From NCBI GenBank assembly GCA_025055055.1, contig JANWYX010000467.1, forward strand, positions 1 through 29,314: 29,314 nt of DNA, given 5' to 3'. The translations under genes were made by a program, and so were the position numbers. Positions 1-24,300 of this stretch are shown here, in pieces. The notes beneath the pieces are model-generated. The model was not told the DNA's origin. It did no database searches and saw nothing but the letters and a program-made list of their open reading frames with translations. This DNA comes from Caldilinea sp. Lineage in GTDB: Bacteria > Chloroflexota > Anaerolineae > Caldilineales > Caldilineaceae. Each line of letters begins with the position of its first letter. Positions within the stretch are counted from its first letter, which is position 1.

Positions 1-388
<388 letters not shown>

Positions 389-529
389 ACTGGCTGCTCC
401 TTTTAACTCTAGATATCTCCATCGCTTCCCATATCGCTCCGCAGGCGACTTGCATTGGCGCGCCGACAGAGTTGCGTATTTGCACTCTCCATCGCATGTC
501 TCCGTCGCATTGCTGCAATCGGACTTTTC

Positions 530-559
530 ATTGTATGCCTAAACGGCGGCTTTATTCAA
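530..559 (-). promoter_or_regulatory. Candidate sigma-A promoter for pdxS
   Basis: On the minus strand TTGAAT (559-554) is followed after 18 bases by TACAAT (535-530). Transcription would start near 523 and give pdxS a leader of about 135 bases. I see no convincing riboswitch fold in that leader. Confidence 0.5.
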
Positions 560-694
560 AAGCGTGCTGCACACGGGTGAGGATGAGAGAGGGGGCGCCC
601 CTTCCTCCGCAACATCATCGGCTTTGCGTACTCGCCCCAACACCGGCCGCCGCGTTTGCATGCGAGAGGCAATTTACAACGGCTTTTCTTCAAT

Positions 695-723
695 TTGGCG
701 ACGCCCTTCGCTTTCAGTAAACT
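695..723 (+). promoter_or_regulatory. Candidate promoter for rnz
   Basis: TTGGCG (695-700), a 17-base spacer, and TAAACT (718-723). The predicted start near 730 leaves a leader of about 30 bases containing the AGGAAAGGCGGAG ribosome site. Confidence 0.35.
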
Positions 724-759
724 GGAAAGACTGCGCAAATCAGGAAAGGCGGAGCGTCT

Positions 760-1710
760 GTGTTTGAGGTGGTTTTTTTGGGAACATCGGCTTCGGCGCC
801 GTCGGTGCAGCGCGGGTTGTCCTCGGCATTGGTGCTGGCGAACGAACATCGTTTCATGATCGATTGCGGCGAAGGCACGCAACGCCAACTGCTGCGCACC
901 GGGCTGGGCTTTCGACGGCTGGATAAAATTTTGCTCACCCATGGCCATTTAGATCACATTCTGGGACTGGGCGGATTGGCCTCCACGCTAGGGCGTTGGG
1001 AAGCGCTGGAAGAGCTGAACATCTACGGCGGCGCCGTGACGCTGGCGCGCGTGCAACTGTTGATGGAGGTCGTTTTCGGGCCAGGACAGATCGTCGGCTC
1101 CGGCGTGACGCTCAATCTGCTGGAGCCCGGGGTGCTGTTTGAGGATAAGCACTTCACATTGACGGTGATTCCGGTGCAGCATCGCGGGCCGGATTGTTTT
1201 GCGTTTCTGTTTGAGGAAAGACCACGACGTCCGTTTCTGGCGGAGAGAGCAGAGGCGCTCGGCATTCCGCAAGGCCCGGTGCGTCGCGAATTGGCGCAGG
1301 GCCGTCCGGCGGCGCTGCCGGACGGCCGCGTGATCCAACCCGATGAAGTGCTCGGTCCACCGCAGCGCGGGGCAAAGCTCTTCTTTGTGGGCGACGTCAG
1401 CCACACCGGCCCGTTGCACAAGCCCGCCGAGCAAGCCGATTTGCTCGTAATCGAGGCAACCTATCTGGAAGTCGATAAACAGCTTGCCAGGCAGCACGGT
1501 CACATCACTGCCGCCGGCGCTGCAAAATTGGCGCGCAACGCAGGCGTGCGTCAGCTCGTGCTGCATCATGTGAGCAGAAGATACACAACGCAACAAATTT
1601 TGGAAGAAGCGCAGGCCATTTTCCCCAACACCTTGGTCGCCAACGACTTTGACTGCTTCAGCGTTCACAAAGACAAACCGATTGCGCTGCGCAGTTTGCG
1701 TCAGAAGTAA
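760..1710 (+). CDS. rnz: Ribonuclease Z (tRNA 3'-processing endonuclease)
   Basis: RNase Z is a zinc-dependent metallo-beta-lactamase-fold nuclease that removes 3' trailers from tRNA precursors. The 316-residue product has the usual length of the short bacterial form. It opens with FLGTSASAPS and carries the metal-binding THGHLDH (His61, His63, Asp65, His66), His141 in the VQHRG segment, Asp212 in GDVSHTG, and a C-terminal HGHIT (246-250) and HHVSRRY (269-275). Residues 155-200 form the long insertion expected for the tRNA-binding exosite arm. The start is GTG at 760, chosen because FEVVFLG immediately begins the fold and AGGAAAGGCGGAG lies just upstream. A weak stem with a T-rich tail after the stop (1715-1743) may be a terminator. 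Confidence 0.93.
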   Translation: MFEVVFLGTSASAPSVQRGLSSALVLANEHRFMIDCGEGTQRQLLRTGLGFRRLDKILLTHGHLDHILGLGGLASTLGRWEALEELNIYGGAVTLARVQLLMEVVFGPGQIVGSGVTLNLLEPGVLFEDKHFTLTVIPVQHRGPDCFAFLFEERPRRPFLAERAEALGIPQGPVRRELAQGRPAALPDGRVIQPDEVLGPPQRGAKLFFVGDVSHTGPLHKPAEQADLLVIEATYLEVDKQLARQHGHITAAGAAKLARNAGVRQLVLHHVSRRYTTQQILEEAQAIFPNTLVANDFDCFSVHKDKPIALRSLRQK

Positions 1711-1810
1711 GGCGCCCGGCCCCGCTCAACCGGGTCTTCTCTTTACAACGGATTGCAATGCCCAAGAGCCCGGGCGCAGGCAATTGTGGATCGCCGGAAA
1801 GGAGGGTTTC

Positions 1811-3379
<1,569 letters not shown>

Positions 3380-3406
3380 AGGCGGGTTGGATATTTCGGA
3401 GGAAGA

Positions 3407-3439
3407 AAACAGAGGGGCGGATGCACCGCCCCTCTGTTT
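3407..3439. terminator. Bidirectional hairpin terminator between the hypothetical gene and groEL
   Basis: A perfect 14-base stem (3407-3420 with 3426-3439, arms beginning AAACAGAGG) with a 5-base loop lies between two convergent genes. The stem ends in A-runs on one side and T-runs on the other, so transcripts from either strand finish with U-rich tails. It is 20 bases past the groEL stop. Confidence 0.85.
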
Positions 3440-3459
3440 CGTATACAAGGAGACTGGGA

Positions 3460-5115
<1,656 letters not shown>

Positions 5116-5189
5116 GTTTTTCATCAAACGATGATTTGAGGTGTTGAGTCGTCCCTCACACGCTGTTGCTATTGGAAGACCTCGATGGT

Positions 5190-5496
<307 letters not shown>

Positions 5497-5514
5497 CATC
5501 AAATTTCTGAGTTG

Positions 5515-5565
<51 letters not shown>

Positions 5566-5570
5566 TGCTG

Positions 5571-5599
5571 ATCATAACGCATTCGTCGTTACGATGCAA
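5571..5599 (-). promoter_or_regulatory. groESL sigma-A promoter
   Basis: On the minus strand TTGCAT (5599-5594), a 17-base spacer and TATGAT (5576-5571), followed at once by CIRCE. The near-consensus match, correct spacing and operator position make this the best-supported promoter in the window. Confidence 0.85.
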
Positions 5600-5631
5600 G
5601 TAGGCGAGACTGCAAAAACGCTTGAAAATCG

Positions 5632-7809
5632 CTAATGCTTTGTTAGAGATTTGTTTGCGCGCAGGCTCTGCACATATTCGATCATTTCTTCCTCTTCTCG
5701 AACATATTCATCCAGGTCGAACGCTGCATAAAGATCGCGACTTTCGGTGAAATAGGCCATCGCCTGCTCAAGCTTCCCCTGCTCCAGCGCTACATGGCCG
5801 AGATTGTGCAGCGTAGCCGCCAGGTCGGTCCAGGCGCCCCGCCGACGCAGCAGTGCCATGTCCAGTGTATACCACGCATGCGCCTGCTCGAAGTCCCCGC
5901 GCGCATAGCAGACCGAGCCTAGATTGTTGTAACAAGCACTCACGCCGATCAGATCTTCGCTCTTGCTGAACATATCGAGCGCATATTCATAGGCTTTGAT
6001 CGCCTCTTCATAGCGTTCGAGCGCTTCCAACGCCAGTCCCATGTTGTTGTAGACGCTGGCCAGCAGATGTTTGTCGTCATTGCGCAGGGCGACGCGTAGC
6101 GCGCGACGATGTTCGGTCAAGGCCCGCTCGGGTTGATTCAGGCTAAAATAGGCGCTACCGAGGTTCATATAGGCGGTCGCCAGCCCATGCAGATCGCCGA
6201 GCTGCGCCACACAGTGAAAGGCGGCGGTGAAGTATTCCAGCGCACGGCGCGACTCGTCCAGCGCGCGATAGGAGGTTCCCAGATCGGTGAGTACATAGGC
6301 GAGATCGGCCAGCAGATCGCGCTCGTCGAAGATCGGGACGGCGCGTTTGAGCCATTCAACGGCCTCTTCGACGCGACCGAGGAAGAAAAGCTGCCGTCCG
6401 ATGTTGGTCAGGAACCAGGCATAGTCGCGCATATTCTGTGTGGCGCGCGCCGCCACTGCCCCCACCATCAGCCAGCGCAAAATCCCAGGAGGATGGCGCC
6501 AGAACGCGTAGTGCGCCAGCGCTAGGGCGTAGTCCTTGGCCAGCCGCAGGTCTGCGCGCACCGCGTCCAGATCGACCTGTGCGCAGATCTCTTGCCAGCG
6601 GGCGTCATCGACGTCGATGAGGGTTTCCGGTTCCTGCTGAAAAATGCGGATGAGGCGTTTGGCGCACCAATCGGCGCCGGCAAAAATGTTGCCCCAGTCC
6701 GGGTCTACTTCGCCCCAACGCTGCAGTGGCAACAGTTGATATTGCTCGGCCTGACGGACATAGAAGGCGGCGTGACGGCGATCCCATTCTTCGCCCAACA
6801 TGGCGGCGTTTTCTTCAAGATAGCGCCGCACGATCGGATGGAGAACGACGCGCAGGCGGAACGGATCGCGTTCGATCAAGGCGCGACGGGCCAGGTCGGA
6901 GACCGTGCGTTCATAAGCCTCGAACGGCCCTAGATCGTGCCAAAACAGCTCGTACAGCGCATGTTCGTAAACGCCGCCGACGGCGCGCACCAGCCGGCTC
7001 AGAAAGACGCCGGCCGCCGGATTTTGCAGGGCGTAGGTTTCCAGGGCGAAGGCACAGATATTGACTGCAGGAATGTCGCCATCCTGTCCACCCAGGTTGC
7101 GCAATGCGCTCTCCAGTTCATCAAAAGAAAATTCCTCCAACAGACCGAAAATGAAACGCATGCACATGGGGCTGCTTTGGGCCAACATGTAGATCGCTTC
7201 GGCGTGGCGTTGCGCTGCGCTGCGCACTCCCTGCGGCGCACGCGCCGCAATGAACGCATCCAAATCTTCGCGAGGAAGACCGGTCAGATGAATGTGTTGG
7301 TGCTGCACCAAACTGGCGATATTGGCGCTAAACTTGCGGTCGATCAGGATAATGCGCGACTTGCCTTCGCTTTCATGGAGATGCCCGATAATCTCCACCA
7401 GAGTGGAGAGCTCGCGTTCGGTGGCGCCCGCCAGTTTGTCGAGGATCAACAGCCGGCGCCGTTTATACAATTGTTCGAGGATGCCGATGCCCCAGCGGTC
7501 GTCGCTGGTGCGCGTGAGCGCAGTACCCAGCACCGTATCCAGCGTGCGTACCACGTCGTAGAGGCGAAAGGGGCTGATGCCTGCAGGGCTGACCTGGATG
7601 ATGCCGTCGGTGAAGTGGTGGAAATGGTTCCAGGCGGCGGCGACGGCCAACGTGCTCTTGCCGTCGCCCTGTTCTCCGCTGATCGCGATGGCCGGCAGGT
7701 CATCGCGACCGGTCAGCCATTCATGCAGCGTGAGCAGCCGCGCTCGGCTGCCCACAAACCCTTGCAGACGGTAGGCGGTTAGGTTGTTCGGCGTCGCAGC
7801 ATGGTCCAC
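5632..7809 (-). CDS. STAND-type P-loop ATPase with C-terminal TPR repeats
   Basis: This 725-residue protein joins an NB-ARC-like signalling ATPase to tetratricopeptide repeats. Residues 45-53 (GEQGDGKST) are the Walker A loop; RRLLILD ending at Asp124 is the Walker B strand, with lysine where many NB-ARC proteins have a second acid; RIILIDR (152-158) matches the sensor-arginine strand; LTGLPREDLDAFI follows as the usual end of the core. After a helical linker, repeated helix pairs with A-x-x-Y/N-L-G patterns fill about 450-700 and are typical TPRs. The GTG at 7809 is preceded by GGGAGAG at a suitable distance. It is last in a run of minus-strand genes, 27 bases after its neighbour. STAND proteins usually act as ligand-sensing switches; no effector domain is visible, so the role is unknown. 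Confidence 0.85.
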   Translation of the reverse strand: MDHAATPNNLTAYRLQGFVGSRARLLTLHEWLTGRDDLPAIAISGEQGDGKSTLAVAAAWNHFHHFTDGIIQVSPAGISPFRLYDVVRTLDTVLGTALTRTSDDRWGIGILEQLYKRRRLLILDKLAGATERELSTLVEIIGHLHESEGKSRIILIDRKFSANIASLVQHQHIHLTGLPREDLDAFIAARAPQGVRSAAQRHAEAIYMLAQSSPMCMRFIFGLLEEFSFDELESALRNLGGQDGDIPAVNICAFALETYALQNPAAGVFLSRLVRAVGGVYEHALYELFWHDLGPFEAYERTVSDLARRALIERDPFRLRVVLHPIVRRYLEENAAMLGEEWDRRHAAFYVRQAEQYQLLPLQRWGEVDPDWGNIFAGADWCAKRLIRIFQQEPETLIDVDDARWQEICAQVDLDAVRADLRLAKDYALALAHYAFWRHPPGILRWLMVGAVAARATQNMRDYAWFLTNIGRQLFFLGRVEEAVEWLKRAVPIFDERDLLADLAYVLTDLGTSYRALDESRRALEYFTAAFHCVAQLGDLHGLATAYMNLGSAYFSLNQPERALTEHRRALRVALRNDDKHLLASVYNNMGLALEALERYEEAIKAYEYALDMFSKSEDLIGVSACYNNLGSVCYARGDFEQAHAWYTLDMALLRRRGAWTDLAATLHNLGHVALEQGKLEQAMAYFTESRDLYAAFDLDEYVREEEEMIEYVQSLRANKSLTKH

Positions 7810-7836
7810 GTCAGTCTCTCCCGATAGGACGGGTCG

Positions 7837-8166
7837 TCAGAGTACAAGGCAAGGCCATTCGCTGGCCGCAGCGATCTCTTCTTGAATCGACTCGGCGAAG
7901 GTGAACCCTTCTGAAAGGCGCCCATAGGCGCGCTGGAGCGCACTGCGATCCAGCAGAATCAGGTCCGGTCGAATCCGACGCGCCAGCTGATTGATGTTGA
8001 GCGGCGTCACCGACTCCACATAGTCGACACGCTCGATCACGCGACGCTCGACTGCCTTAGGGCGTTCGATGGCGTCGCTCACGATCACCTGGATGTCCGG
8101 ATTCTTCTGAAGTTGTTGCAGCGCCGCCGTGCCGGCGGAATCCGCTCCGATCAACCAGATGCGCAT
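7837..8166 (-). CDS. Small Rossmann-like protein of unknown function
   Basis: The 109-residue product begins MRIWLIGADSAGTAALQQL, a beta-strand, glycine-rich turn and helix like the start of an NAD(P)-binding or TrkA-N fold, but it stops after about one half-domain. A second strand, PDLILLDRSAL (69-79), could be a receiver-like or half-Rossmann element. A GGGAAGGAG ribosome site sits 6 bases before the ATG. It lies 23 bases from the permease gene and 27 bases from the STAND ATPase, so it is probably co-transcribed. It could be a regulator for either neighbour; no family name can be given with confidence. Confidence 0.75.
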   Translation of the reverse strand: MRIWLIGADSAGTAALQQLQKNPDIQVIVSDAIERPKAVERRVIERVDYVESVTPLNINQLARRIRPDLILLDRSALQRAYGRLSEGFTFAESIQEEIAAASEWPCLVL

Positions 8167-8189
8167 GAGATCTCCTTCCCTAAGCTCGT

Positions 8190-9824
<1,635 letters not shown>

Positions 9825-9881
9825 TTCGCACCTGAATCGATTCTCAGGGAAGGATGGAGCGACGTTGGGAACAGACTCCGT

Positions 9882-11027
<1,146 letters not shown>

Positions 11028-11035
11028 AGATATTA

Positions 11036-11877
<842 letters not shown>

Positions 11878-11881
<4 letters not shown>

Positions 11882-12032
11882 TGTACTAAAATCAGCTCGG
11901 TCTGCGGCTTGTCGAGAAAAACGGCGCCTTCTTCGGTGACCAACACATCTCCCTGCGGCCCGATGGAACCATCTCCCTTCACAAAGCGCCGGGCTCTGCC
12001 GTGTAAACGCGTCGGCCTTCAACGGATGGCAG
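11878..12032 (-). pseudogene. Remnant of the C-terminus of an M24-family (Xaa-Pro type) peptidase
   Basis: Two consecutive frames together read like the end of an M24 metallopeptidase. Frame one (12032-11982) gives VEGRRVYTAEPGAL, comparable to the metal-binding EPG region, and then stops at TGA. The next frame (11988-11878) gives GSIGPQGDVLVTEEGAVFL and then DKPQTELILVQ, comparable to the family's final strands and closing PQTELILV. The usual metal-ligand glutamate before DVLVTE is missing. A frameshift separates the parts and nothing resembling the N-terminal two thirds is present. Its final TGA overlaps the RibD ATG by four bases (ATGA). The identification rests on recalled family patterns, so it is tentative. 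Confidence 0.4.
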
Positions 12033-12038
12033 ATATGA

Positions 12039-12068
12039 TTGGTGGATTCGCTCTCTTTTCGATACAAT
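12039..12068 (+). promoter_or_regulatory. Candidate promoter for the acylase gene
   Basis: TTGGTG (12039-12044), an 18-base spacer, and TACAAT (12063-12068). The predicted leader is about 70 bases, with AGAGG 7 bases before the ATG at 12144. Confidence 0.45.
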
Positions 12069-12143
12069 CAATACACAGAATAAGTTTCCCAACGCATCAA
12101 TATTATCATCCACGCGCAGTTTGCCATCGTCAGAGGTTTTCCC

Positions 12144-14522
<2,379 letters not shown>

Positions 14523-14562
14523 TGATTTCTTTTGCATGAGGACTCGGAACAACTTCAAAACA

Positions 14563-14571
14563 TGGTATAAT
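14563..14571 (+). promoter_or_regulatory. Extended -10 promoter for the Mo-hydroxylase operon
   Basis: TGG-TATAAT, an extended -10 with consensus hexamer at 14566-14571, lies in the 144-base gap after the acylase gene. No good -35 is visible at 16-18 bases. The leader to the first ATG would be about 90 bases. Confidence 0.5.
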
Positions 14572-14666
14572 GAAAGCCGCAACTTTTTCAATACGCAAGT
14601 GATTCGTTCACGACATAAACGGAAACAGACCACACGACGCCATCATGTAATTCTGGGAGTCGATTC

Positions 14667-15548
<882 letters not shown>

Positions 15549-15552
15549 ATCC

Positions 15553-16023
<471 letters not shown>

Positions 16024-16104
16024 GAATGTACGGCGGGTGGGTGAGGGAACGTTGCATGACGAAATGAAACAAGCAACACGGAATAGAGAAAAAAGGCGGA
16101 ACCC

Positions 16105-19188
<3,084 letters not shown>

Positions 19189-19287
19189 TTCAATGACGGC
19201 GGCGACGATGCATCGACGGCGGATTCAGCCCGGATGAGGAGATGACGACGGCAGGGTAGACGCTCCGCTTGAATCCGTCGTGGCCTT

Positions 19288-19296
19288 ACTATAGCA
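19288..19296 (-). promoter_or_regulatory. Extended -10 candidate for the DUF4397-like gene
   Basis: TGC-TATAGT on the minus strand, about 130 bases before the start codon, within the divergent region shared with mutL. No good -35 is seen. Confidence 0.35.
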
Positions 19297-19308
19297 CGAT
19301 TTCCACAG

Positions 19309-19344
<36 letters not shown>

Positions 19345-19346
19345 GT

Positions 19347-21269
<1,923 letters not shown>

Positions 21270-21293
21270 TCGATGATTCGCAACCTCTCAACG

Positions 21294-21329
21294 CGAAGCC
21301 TTCCAGGGAAGGCCCCCTGGAAGGCTTCG
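21294..21329. terminator. Strong hairpin between convergent mutL and the macroglobulin gene
   Basis: A perfect 15-base stem (21294-21308 with 21315-21329, arms CGAAGCCTTCCAGGG and CCCTGGAAGGCTTCG) and a 6-base loop. It lies 25 bases past the mutL stop and 48 before the other gene's end. No T-run follows on either strand, so it is terminator-like but not a standard intrinsic terminator. Confidence 0.6.
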
Positions 21330-21376
21330 GATAGCTCACCTGTCCGGAACGAATTGACAGCGTTCTCTTCCTTCCA

Positions 21377-24300
21377 TCACCGCTTCGGCGTCTTCAACTC
21401 CACGATGATGCGCTGTGGCGGCTCGACGTCCCCCTGGGCGGGCGCGTAGTAGTCAAAGATCCGACTTGCCGTGGTCTGAGCGCGGATCGGATAACGGGCC
21501 CGCAGCCGATAGGTGAACTCCAGCGGCGAGCCGCTGACGACGTCGGTCAGATACAAGATGATCTGCCGGCCGGTCAGCTCGTAGCGGTCGATGCGGCCCT
21601 CCTCCACCAGCGCGTCCAGGTCTTCCGTGAGCGGCTCGAAGCCGGGCGGGACGCCGAGATCGACGAGCACCGTGCCGGCACGGCCTGCGCGCAGCAGTTC
21701 CACCGTGACCCTCGCCTGCACGGTCTCATTGACCGCCAGCTCCGTGCGGTCGTAAACGACGTCGATGCGCATCGGCTGTTCGGCCTCCGGCGGCTCGCTC
21801 ACCACGCTCCACGGCACGTAAAAGCCGGTGACCACCTGGTAGTACAACGTGCGGTCGCCGTCGACCGTGATCTCCAGCTCCGCAGCGCCGTTCCCGATTC
21901 CTTCAAAGACCACCTGGTGTACAAGGTTGGCGTTGTCGGCGTCGATGGTCAGCGTGCGGGTTTGCATCTTACCGTCGGCGCCGATGAGGGAGAGGGTCAC
22001 CATTGCGCTATCCCCTTCGCTTTCCTGACGGGCGGCCAGCGCCAGCGCGCGCAGCGCCTGCACGGTAGCTTGCGTCGTATGGAAGGCGCCAAAGGCATCG
22101 CGATGTTGAATTAGGTAATTCAGCGCGTGGATGGCCAGATCGGGCGCGTGACCGCTGCGCAGCAGCGCCTGGGCCGCTACCGCCGTCGTCTCGATCTGCT
22201 CAACAAGCCCATAGCCACCGAGAAAGGTCACGCCATCACCGCCCCAGTAGGCCATGTTGTCCATTGTCTTTGCACGGCTCACCAGCGCTTCGAGCGCAGG
22301 CCCAGCGTCGGCGTCTGCAGCGATGAGCGCATTGGCGATCAAGGCAAGCGTGTAATCGTTCACCGGAGTCCCCTCCGTCGTTTCGGTGTCTTTCTGACCG
22401 GCGGCGGCAAGAGCGGCGGCCCCGACGGCGGTCTGGGATTTCAGCGGCGCCGCAGCCAGGGCGCGCTTGAGCGCAGCCTCGAGGTGGCGCACTCCACGAC
22501 GGACGGCCGCCGGTTCTGCGTCGGCGTCCGCCAGCGCCCAGAGGATGTAGGCGGTGGCGTTCAGCCGACTCTGATTTCTGTCCATGCCGGTTAGGATAAT
22601 CGTGTCTTCAGGGTCCCAGCTTCCATCCCGATTCTGACGATCGGCGAGGAAGGCGGCGACGCGCTCGATCAGCGCCGGATCGACGTACGCCATCCGGCTC
22701 ATGTCGGTGAACTCCATCAGCCCGAAGGCAGTGATCATCATCTGTGCAGGCGCTTCGCCGAAAAGGCTGAAGCCGCCGGGCGTCTCTTCCACCTCGAAGG
22801 TGAGCAGCCGCTGGTAGCCGAGGTGGATCAGGTGTTCGGCCCGCATCTGAAGCTCGGGCGAGAGCTGATCACTTGCCTTCAGAAAGTCTAGCACCAGAAT
22901 GTTGGGATAGGTGATGCTGCTGGTCTGCTCAAAACAGCCGTAAGGCGTTTGCAACAGCCCCTCCAGTCCGCTCAGCGCCTGGCTGATTAGGCTCGGATAG
23001 ATGCGCACGGTCAGCCGTTCGGTCTCGGGAATCGCCACCTCAGGCAGAGAGAAGGTGAAACGCTGGGCTTCCTCCAATCGACCGCCAAAGGCCTCCACGA
23101 CCTGTTGACCGTCCGGCAACACTTCGACTCGGCGCACGACCGCGTCGCTGAGCGAAGAGCCGATGGCCGTAATCTGGAAGTCATGGAGGCCATGGCGCAC
23201 CACGCGGATGGGCACATGGACCACGGTCACCTCGTTGGCGTCTACGGCGATTTTGCGTGGAGGCTCGCCCGTCAGCTCGTACCAGTCGTCCGGCGCCACC
23301 TCGAACTCGATCAGCTGTGGCTCGTCCAAGTAGTTGTACACGCTCACCGGCGCCTCGATCTCGTCGCCCACGGTGAGGAAGCGCGGCAGGTCCGGCTCTA
23401 CGAAGAACTCTTGGAAGACGCGCAGCCCCACCTGTGCGCTGCCGAGGTTGCCCGCCTCGTCGGAGGCCAGCACGCTGACGCGCCAAGTTGTGATCGAGTC
23501 GGCGATGGGAACCTTCACGCGGGCGCGGCCTTCGGCGTCGGTCTCCAGCTCCGGCAACCAGTAGAGCGTCTCCGGGAAAAACTGGCGCAACCGCGGCGGC
23601 TCGGGAGCGCGCAGGGCGGTCGTCTCGGCTGCGGCGGAGGTCGGCGCAGCCGCCGGTGCAGCCGGGGCGCCACAGGCGGACCAGAAGAAAGCGGCCAGCG
23701 CAAAAAGCGTCAGTGCAATCAGCAGACGCCGACGTTTGCGGCTGCCGTCGTAGAGCGCCAGCCCTACCAGTGGCGCCAGCAGGTAGAGCCGGTTGCCCCA
23801 GCTCACGGCGATGGAGACGGGCAGCGGCGGCGCAGCAACGCGCTCTTCCGTTTGCATAGGCTGTTGCGCCGCCAACTCCTGGGCGAAGAGACCGGCCAAC
23901 GCCCTGTCGCGCGCCTGGGCAATGTAGCGCAGGCTGTCCGGTCGGTTATCGAAGGGCGAGTAGACGTCATCTTCCAGCTCGACGAAGCCCTTGATCTGAT
24001 AGCGTGGCTCCTGCAGCTCGCGTTCGAGCAAAAAATAGGTGCGCGCAAAGCCCGGGTCTTGTTCTTGCACAGAGAAGACCGACTCATCGACGATGGTCAG
24101 CCCGACCACTCCCGGCATGGGTGCGCCCTCGCGTTTCACCTGAATATCGAGCGTAGCAACGTCGCCCGGGCGATAGACCTCGGCGTCGGCGCTCACGGTC
24201 ACCTCGGCGGGCGCCGGATTGACGAGCAGCAGGCGACGGTCACGCGCCAGTTCGCCGTTGGGGGCGATTGCATAAGCGTTCAGTTCGAGCGTGCCCAGCA

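Larger units (their letters stand above)
389..759. other. Divergent intergenic region between pdxS and rnz
   Basis: These 371 bases hold no plausible gene; the short frames crossing them have no ribosome site or family resemblance. They carry the two divergent promoter candidates and a GC palindrome, GGGGCGCCCC at 592-601, with weak extension on both sides. The palindrome sits between the promoters and could be an operator, but nothing else supports that. Confidence 0.5.

Noticed and set aside
389..529. Riboswitch in the long pdxS leader
   Set aside because: I could not find a conserved riboswitch core or a convincing stem set; the leader looks unstructured by eye.
23830..23860. Internal translation start giving the macroglobulin C-terminal half as a separate lipoprotein
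   Set aside because: Met664 is in frame before the hairpin, but no ribosome site lies at a suitable distance, so one continuous protein is the simpler reading.
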